This document shows, piece by piece, positions 57,801 through 64,000 of a stretch of DNA of 64,000 nucleotides. Source of the stretch: Desmodesmus armatus. Taxonomy: Eukaryota; Chlorophyta; Chlorophyceae; Sphaeropleales; Scenedesmaceae. Under the pieces are notes generated by a model, which was not told the DNA's origin, ran no database searches, and saw only the letters and a list, made by a program, of their open reading frames with translations. Where the stretch lies: assembly GCA_007449985.2 (NCBI GenBank), contig VIIQ02000263.1:1-64000 (forward strand), read 5' to 3'. The translations under genes and the position numbers were made by a program. Within the stretch, counting starts at the first letter, position 1. Every line of letters begins with the position of its first letter.

Positions 57801-60800
57801 CACCTGAAAGTTGGTGAGCGCATCACCTGCTCAAGTGCCAGTGCCCACCAATGTTATTGATACTTATGCAACCATACCAGGTTGTGGGCACAAGGGGGAG
57901 CGCTAGGTGGCTGTGTGTGCTGGCACAGCTATGTGGGGGTTCAGAGCTGGTCAGCATTGACCTTGCCTGCGCCCACCTAGCCTGTCAGCACACATGGCTG
58001 CACAGCACAGCACAGCACACATTGCACAGGATGTGATCACCGCCCATCCCTACCTTCGCGGTGCACACGCCAACAATGGCGCTGGCCCTATGTCGTTCCT
58101 TCGCCTTGTGTCAAATATATCTGAACCCCTGCTGTGCCCCCCCCCCCATTTTTCACCCTCGCAACGCACATATAACCTTGGGACTAGAGGTTACGTTTTG
58201 AGGTAAACCCTGAGTCATAAGCCTGGCTGCTGTTTTTGTGTCTCCCATGCGTCCTTGTGCCCAACTCACCCGTCCCCTCCCCCTCCCCGCCCTGCCCTGC
58301 CCCTCTCGCCCTCCGCAGACCGTGTGGCTATGCAAGACGCCACTGCACAGATGGCCATGCTGCAGTTCATCAGCAGTGGCCTGCCCAAGACCATGGTGCC
58401 CTCCACTATCCACTGCGATCACCTCATTGAGGGAACAACAAGCCCACAGCCCGACAGGTGCGTGGCAGCAGCGCTGTTGACATGCGGCCCCCTTTGTTTT
58501 GCCCCAATTGTTCCAACAGGACAGGTGCCAGCTGTGACTTGTTCATATGGTTCAGTGCTGTACACACATAGTAAAGTTGACAGGCACGTGGGTACGGGGT
58601 ATCATGGTGCAGATGGCTCGTTTGTTGTCAGGTGCGGCTGATTTTGGGTCCGGCCCCTCCTGCTCACATGATGTTACGCATTGCTGACAGTCTCTACGGC
58701 ATTCCACTGCCCTCACTTGTCCCCTGTCTGCAGGGAGAACTCCTTTGGAGCCGATGCTGACCTCAGCCACGCCAAGAACGTGAACGCGGAGGTGTACAAC
58801 TTCCTGTCAACCGCAGGAGCCAAGTACGGCGTCGGCTTTTGGAAGCCAGGCAGCGGCATCATCCACCAGGTGTGTGTGTGGGGTAGGGGGGGGGGGGCTG
58901 GGGTGTTGTGTATGTGTGTGCGTGTCTGGGGGGGGGGGTGCATCAGTTACCAGGTCAACCTGGGAGGGAGGGGGTGATGGCCTGTCAAGCTGGATGTAGA
59001 CCGGGCCTTGAAGGGGGGGGGGGCTGGGGCATCTGCCAGTCTGTGTTTGATAATCATCAGGTGCTTCCCCCCACCGGGTGTTTTTTTTGGGGGGGGGGGG
59101 GACTGCAGGCCTCCTGCCTGTTGCTGCTGCCGCCACTGCTGCTGCTCTCACACCAGCACCACGTGGCTTTGTTGGTGCAGCATATGCTGCCGTATGTTGC
59201 CTTTGGTAGAGGAGAGGGGGGCTGTTTGAGTGCCCATGCAGATGTGTTGACTAGCTTGCATTGCAGAGCAGCCGCCTCTGGTGCTGGTGGGGTGCTCCCT
59301 GTGCTGTGATGCCCAGACCACTTCTGGTGCAGCGGCACAGGCAGCTCTCACACCAGCACCACACGGCTCTGGGGGTGTGGCCGGCAGATTGTGCAGTGCC
59401 GGTGATGGTTCTTACTTGCAACGATGGGCAGAAATGCCGTTTGGGGTGGCAATGGGGATGGGGCGCAAGGGGCATTCTGGACTGCATGTTGCACACTGCT
59501 CAGCGGCACACTCAAGATGTGCAACTGGTGACTGCAGCCACCGCAATCAATCACTGCTGCTGCTGCTGGCACATCCGAAGAGCGGGACGCTCTTGGTGTC
59601 TGCCAGCAGCAGCAGTGATTGATGTGTGCCAGCAGTAGCAGCAGTGATTGATTGCGATGGTGATGTAGCCAGCAGTTGGTGTATTGTTGGGTCATGGTTA
59701 TGGCCAGCAAATTTATTCTGGGTCATTACCTTCGCTGTCGAGGTGGTTTTGCGGGGACGTAGCAAGGTGGTCCACTTACTTGCACAGTTGCCAGCTCAAC
59801 ATTTTTTTGAGTGCCCCACTCCTCGTAACCCTTGTATGTCAAGTGAACGCGCACGACATATGCTGTAGCAAGATGCTTGAGCGCTGCATGTTGATGAATT
59901 GGCGGGATACCCCCCCCCCCCCCTCTCTACGCAACCACACACCGCTGCATCCGCTCTGCTGCGCACCGGAGGGGCCGGCTGCTGCTGTTACCGCTGCTGC
60001 TGCTCAGGCTGCTTTCTTTTGCATCATCGGCACTGTTAACTGGTGATGTATCCATGCATTGACTTACTTGACTGCTGCTGCCGCTGCTGCTTCCATCAGA
60101 TCGTGCTGGAGAACTACGCCTTCCCTGGTGGCATGATGATCGGCACAGACTCCCACACCCCCAACGCCGGTGGCCTCGGCATGTGCGCCGTGGGTGTGGG
60201 TGGTGCTGATGCTGTTGATGTGATGGCGGGACTGCCATGGGAGCTCAAGGCACCCAAGGTGGGTGTGAGGCAGGGAGGATACATGTGTAGCTAGCATGTA
60301 GGCAATATATTGATCACATGCAAGCAGTTTGTGTGGGGGGGGTGGGGGGGCTGGAGCTGACGTTTTGGATGTGATGGCAGGACTGCCATGGGAGCTCAAG
60401 GCACCTAAGGTAAGGAGGGAGGGGTCTTGCATGGGTGGGTCGAGGGCTGGGGGGGGGGTGCGCTGCTTTGCTTTGAAATGTGTGGAGGGGTGACTTCTTA
60501 GCGGTTTTGGATTCATTGGTGGCGTGCATTGGTATAGGCACACCTCTCAGTTGTGTAGTCAATGGATCTGCGTGTGTCAGTGCTGTTGATGACTCTGTGT
60601 GTGTGTCCCTGCCTGTGCTCCCCCAGGTTATCGGTGTCAAGCTGACTGGGCGCATGAGCAAGTGGACCAGCCCCAAAGACGTCATCCTCAAGGTGTGTGT
60701 GTGTGTGGGGGGGGGGGGGGTAAAGGGTAAGGAGGGAGGGGCGCTGGACTGGGGCAAAGCCGAATGGTGTATGGATGGTGGTGTGTGTCAACATGTGGGT

Positions 60801-63027
60801 TGCGATTGGAGATCGTGCATCCTATCAAGGCTGTCCTGTTCACTTCAGTCGAATATGTTTGCGAGTCAGGGATGTGTCAGGGTTTCCAGGACTAGTTTCC
60901 GGCCTGGGTGTGGGGGAAGGAGGGGGGGGGGCATGCGTTGAATTCGTGTTTGGATGGCTGAACGTGGTCTGTATGATGCCAGCCACTCTGTACTGCATTT
61001 TCTCACGGCGCTCAGCATGTCATGTGTTGCCCCCCCCCCATCCCCGCAGGTTGCCGGCATCCTCACGGTGAAGGGTGGCACCGGCGCCATTGTGGAGTAT
61101 TTCGGTGATGGTGTCGACCACATGTCATGCACCGGCATGGCCACCATCTGCAACATGGGAGCAGGTGAGAGGGGGTGTGGCACCACATCAGGTGCACCCA
61201 GCAATGCAACGCAGCAGGTTTGTAAGGTGTGCTGAGATAATGTTGGCATGTCGAATACCTGCCGTGTGTGTGTGAGGGGGGGGGGAGCTTGGACGCAAGG
61301 GGGTGTGTTGCATCGGTTACAAGGCATAAACTTGGCATTGTTGCAGTGCAGGCTTACAACGAGTGTTTTTTGGGCGGGGGGGGGGGGGGCAGCGATGCAG
61401 TGGGGCTATGTGGTTGACAGGTGGATGGTGGTGGTTGTTCCACTGGCTTTCCTAGTTGTGCCATACTGTGCCGAGTTCCCTGCGCATGCGTTTGAGGGGA
61501 ATCGTCACAGCTTGGGACGATCAGTGTGGCCTGTTGGTTGCTTACAACAGGCATCTGTGACAGGATAGGGCTGACACACTGGTGGCCGACTTGTACTGCA
61601 CACAATGAGTACCCACCCCCCACCCCTACCCCCCCACCCCTAACCCCCCACCCCCCCTTCCACCACCACCAACCCCCCTCAACCCCCCTTGCGCCACTGG
61701 CCTTCCTGGTTTTGCCAGACTGTGCAGCTATGTCTCACACTGGGTGTGAGGGCAAGCGCCACAGCTTGGGACGATCAGGTCAGCCTGTTGGTCGTGTGCA
61801 GCACCACCACCACCCCACCCAACCCAACCACCACCACCCCCTTCACCCCCCCCCCCTTGCGCCACTGGCCTTCCTGGTTCTGCTAGACTGTAGTCTCTGC
61901 CTATAATCCTTTTAATTCGACCAGTGTGTGTGTGTGGGGGGGGGGGGGGGGCAAGAAGCTTTTGAAAAGTCTTATGAAGAGGGCTGTGTATCATCGACGT
62001 GACGGTCACAAAGATGCTAGGGGTGGGTGTATACCCACATGCAATGTTCATTCAGCAGCTGCCACCACATCACCGGCCTGCAGTACTCAAGATTGCCTGA
62101 CTTGTTTCACTGGTTGCACTCCCTGGTTGCGAGAGGGCTGTTCTTGGTGCACCACACCGTTGCGGAAGCTGTCCAGCCGTCTGGGTGTGCGTTTTTGCAA
62201 CAATGTGGTACAGCAACAATAGCCTGAGGTGGCGGCATTGGACAAGCCTGAACGCTTTTGCACCCACTGCTGGCCTAGGTTTCGTCTGCATTGGTGCCTG
62301 CCCCCCCCCCCCTTCCGCGCGTATACATGCACACAGCATCCTCCACTCCCCCACTCACAACTGCTGCATGCCCACTGTGTAGGGAGGGGTGGGGGGGGGG
62401 GGAGGGAGGCATAAATTCATTGGGTACAAGGGTCTGTCAGCAAGTCCGTTGATCCTGACCAACATGCCAGGGAGGGTGGTGTCTGCATACAGTGTGCACT
62501 CAGCAGCTCCCCCACATCACCGGCCTTGATGATCCCAGTTTGCCAAACTTGCGTCACTGGTTGCAGCTCCTAGTTGCTCAAGGGCCGTACTTGGTGTTCC
62601 ATGCTGTCACGAAGAATGTCAGCCCTTTGGGAGGGCATCACCTGTGACACTGTGGGACAACAATACCAGCCTGAGCAGGCGGCATAGGGCAAGCCTGTGT
62701 GACGGCTTATGCACCCATGCACGACCCAGGTGCCCTGCATTGTTGCCTGCCTAGTTTCCTCTCCACTTTTACTCATTCACCGCATTCTCCCCCCCCCCCC
62801 TGGCCGCGCTCTCTCATCCAGCATGCACCCATTCACTTGCCTTACTGCAGCACCCCTTCGCTGCCTGCTTTGTTCTCACCTTCGCTGCACCGCTGATCCC
62901 TCTCTCCCCCTTCCTGCGCTGCAGAGATTGGCGCCACCACCTCCATGTTCCCCTACAACTCACGCATGAGGGACTACCTGGTGGCCACAGGGCGCGCAGG
63001 AGCAGCAGCACTGGCAGACGCATTCAA
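49813..63027 (+). CDS. ACO: Aconitate hydratase, mitochondrial type (N-terminal half; runs off the right edge)
   Basis: Interconverts citrate and isocitrate through cis-aconitate in the TCA cycle. Exons: 50945-51070, 51398-51442, 51891-51966, 58319-58457, 58734-58869, 60100-60258, 60627-60692, 61050-61164 and 62925-63027; every border is GT/AG and every phase agrees. Peptides match animal mitochondrial aconitase in order: [179 protein letters not shown]. Active-site Q (ATAQ), D-H (HCDH), D-S-H (GTDSHT) and E (EIGATT) are present; the three iron-sulphur cysteines lie beyond the window. The first exon is tentative: 49813-49863, [17 protein letters not shown], phase 0, presequence-like. Intron 51967-58318 is 6.35 kb. 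Confidence 0.93.
52157..52185 (+). repeat. Echo of the end of aconitase exon 51891-51966
   Basis: GTCAGCTACCTCAACCTGAGGCCAG and a GTGGGT donor repeat the exon end (VSYLKLRP) 219 bp downstream, with poly-G runs between. One codon differs (K to N). Confidence 0.85.
52601..52650 (+). repeat. Short minisatellite in the long aconitase intron
   Basis: CATAGTGCTGGTC/CTGCATAGTGCTGGT units alternate about four times. Confidence 0.75.
52740..53505 (+). repeat. Diverged duplication in the long aconitase intron
   Basis: About 52740-52945 and 53303-53505 share GCATCCACATTCTG(C/A)CACACT, ACCAGCAG(C/G)CT(C/T)GAGGCC, AACCTGCAG and CGGGGCAATTG-like blocks in the same order, a period of about 563 bp. Confidence 0.65.
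53705..54945 (+). repeat. Five-unit tandem repeat (240-370 bp) in the long aconitase intron
   Basis: Units start near 53705, 54078, 54308, 54556 and 54833 with CACTT(C/G)GACCC then CTTGG(T)CCCCTGGGG(T)GACATCA; the internal block GCACAGAGAGCGGCAAA, GGTCTGGTTGGGGCC is in most units. Some units keep 70-90 codon open frames, but no known domain is visible. Confidence 0.75.
55540..57500 (+). repeat. Dispersed repeats in the distal part of the long aconitase intron
   Basis: A block like CCCACAGGAGGCACCACTG(C/T)AGGGCACCCTGC recurs near 55557, 55770, 55948, 56618 and 57250. Larger shared units flank it (GTGACATGGCTGGGGCAGCG near 56730 and 57370). A fully non-coding origin is assumed. Confidence 0.6.
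59543..59655. repeat. Fold-back with CTG-rich arms in an aconitase intron
   Basis: Arms 59543-59575 and 59621-59655 (GCAATCAATCACTGCTGCTG and CAGCAGTGATTGATTGC) are complementary over about 33 nt, with a further partial copy at 59603-59622. Confidence 0.7.
60355..60411 (+). repeat. Echo of the end of aconitase exon 60100-60258
   Basis: GATGTGATGGCAGGACTGCC and on ([14 protein letters not shown]) plus a GTAAGG donor is repeated about 152 bp downstream, after a G run. Only two positions differ over the coding part, both silent, and the echo's donor is a better consensus than the true one. Confidence 0.9.
61440..61890 (+). repeat. Three-copy intron repeat in aconitase intron 61165-62924
   Basis: Blocks beginning CCACTGGC(C/T)TTCCT and containing CACAGCTTGGGACGATCAG occur at about 61440-61555, 61696-61800 and 61862-61890 (partial), separated by C/CA-rich runs. 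Confidence 0.75.
62050..62710 (+). repeat. Two-copy 442-bp-period repeat in the same intron
   Basis: About 62055-62260 and 62500-62705 share CAGCAGCT, CCACATCACCGGCCT, CACTGGTTGCA, and ACAATA(G/C)CAGCCTGAG-like blocks in order, clearly diverged. Confidence 0.7.
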
Positions 63028-64000
63028 GTGAGCAGAATGGGCGGGCGCTAGACCTCCCTGGGGGGGGGGGGGGTGCCTGGCAAGTAGTGCAGGTGGTTCT
63101 GGGGGTGGGTATATTTGCAGAAGCTCAGTTGATGGAATGGCATGTTATGCATGGGTGGTTATGCATGGGTGTTAGGGGGATTGACTGTTGTGGTGTGATG
63201 AGCACAGCAGAAAGCGTTTTTCAGGGAATGAGCTTTTGGACATGGCCTGGCAGACTGTGCCGAAGTTAAGTGTCAATGGGGGCTGTGAGAATGATGGTTG
63301 GGCACTGGGGCTTCAGGGCTGCTTCATGCTTCTTTTCAGGTTGCTGCTGACGAGAAGCATGCAGCGGTGCAGTGCACCAGGGCTCAACCCTTACTTGCCA
63401 ACCAGCCGTGGTGCTGTGAATTTGCTGCTGGTGTGGAACCAAGTCAAGGGGGGGGGGGGGCTGGGGTGGCTGAGGATCGCGACTTGTAGGAATGTGATGT
63501 GGGCTGAGAGAGGGGGGGGGTCAGGCTTGTGAGGGGGTATAGAAGCGGCTGGTATGGTTTCGGTGGCAGGGGTGTTGGTGTGTGGTGGTGGGGGGGGGGG
63601 GCGAGGGTGTATAGCAACAGGGTGGTGTAGTCAGCTTAGCAGTTCCCATCAGGGTGGCAGGTTAAGCTGAGGCTGTGTTTGAGGGCTGTGGGGATGATGG
63701 TTGGGCACTGGGGCACCGGGCTGTCGCACGCTTGTCCTCTCTTACAATGTTGCCACAGCACCAGGAAAGCCACCTGTCAATGCATTGCCAAGCAGCTGGT
63801 GGTGCTGCGAAGCTGAAGCTTGTGTGAGCCATTTTTCACGGATTGATGTGCCTTGTTTTGGCGGGATCGTGTTCATGCACGCCCCTGCAGCATGTCTCTA
63901 CCACTCATGATGGGGGGTTGGTAGCGTCAGTGGTGGCAGGTTTGCTTGTGGAGAGCACAAGTGGGTGTGTTGTCTTTTGCGCGCGTGCACATGCGCGGGG
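63028..64000 (+). other. Aconitase intron running off the window
   Basis: No further aconitase exon is recognisable. It has a poly-G run soon after the donor (63060) and a two-copy repeat with GATGGTTGGGCACTGGGGC at about 63290 and 63700. Confidence 0.6.

Overview
The window looks like nuclear DNA of a green alga of the Chlamydomonadales. A Haematococcus-like genome is my guess, not an identification. The signs are a GC-rich sequence, very intron-dense genes, pervasive CAG/CTG tracts coding poly-Gln/Ala/Ser, and introns full of poly-G and poly-C runs. There is no sign of bacterial, organellar or viral DNA, and no tRNA, rRNA or CRISPR array.

Layout. (1) 1-5.9 kb, minus strand: a tandem duplication of an unrecognised gene for a membrane plus coiled-coil protein. 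The right copy (3614-5521) looks intact in exons 1 and 2; the left copy (running off the left edge to 1492) carries two frameshifts. The upstream blocks were duplicated too. (2) 7.2-13.2 kb, minus strand: a double-hotdog acyl-CoA thioesterase of the ACOT9 family; eight exons from 12832 down to 7249 chain in consistent splice phase. (3) 14.5-30.0 kb, minus strand: a very long SET-domain protein (putative lysine methyltransferase) with an N-terminal SUMO-interaction-like motif and long disordered Q/A/S regions. (4) 31.6-44.3 kb, plus strand: a long helical-repeat, possibly mTERF-like, gene whose frame breaks at least four times. (5) 44.3-49.8 kb: a gene-poor stretch with a small unrecognised minus-strand gene (46467 to about 47978). 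(6) 49.8 kb to the right edge, plus strand: the first half of a mitochondrial-type aconitase (TCA cycle), with nine exons in perfect phase, a 6.35 kb repeat-filled intron, and its C-terminal half outside the window.

The most unusual feature is not a gene. In the ACOT9-like, SET, repeat-protein and aconitase genes, introns tend to have a poly-G tract after the 5' splice site and a poly-C tract before the 3' splice site on the sense strand. The edges of exons, with their splice site and the adjoining tract, are also copied in tandem into the neighbouring intron. I call these copies exon-edge echoes; more than 50 are visible, and one exon start is present ten times in 1.6 kb. Copies of an exon's 3' edge lie downstream of it and copies of a 5' edge lie upstream, as expected if short segments spanning exon-intron borders duplicate repeatedly with one breakpoint in the homopolymer tract. 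The genes at 1-5.9 kb lack the tracts and show none of these echoes.

Limits: exon borders were placed by eye from GT/AG sites, phase continuity and remembered family sequences. The first exons of most genes and the low-complexity exons are uncertain. Some frame breaks could be assembly indels.
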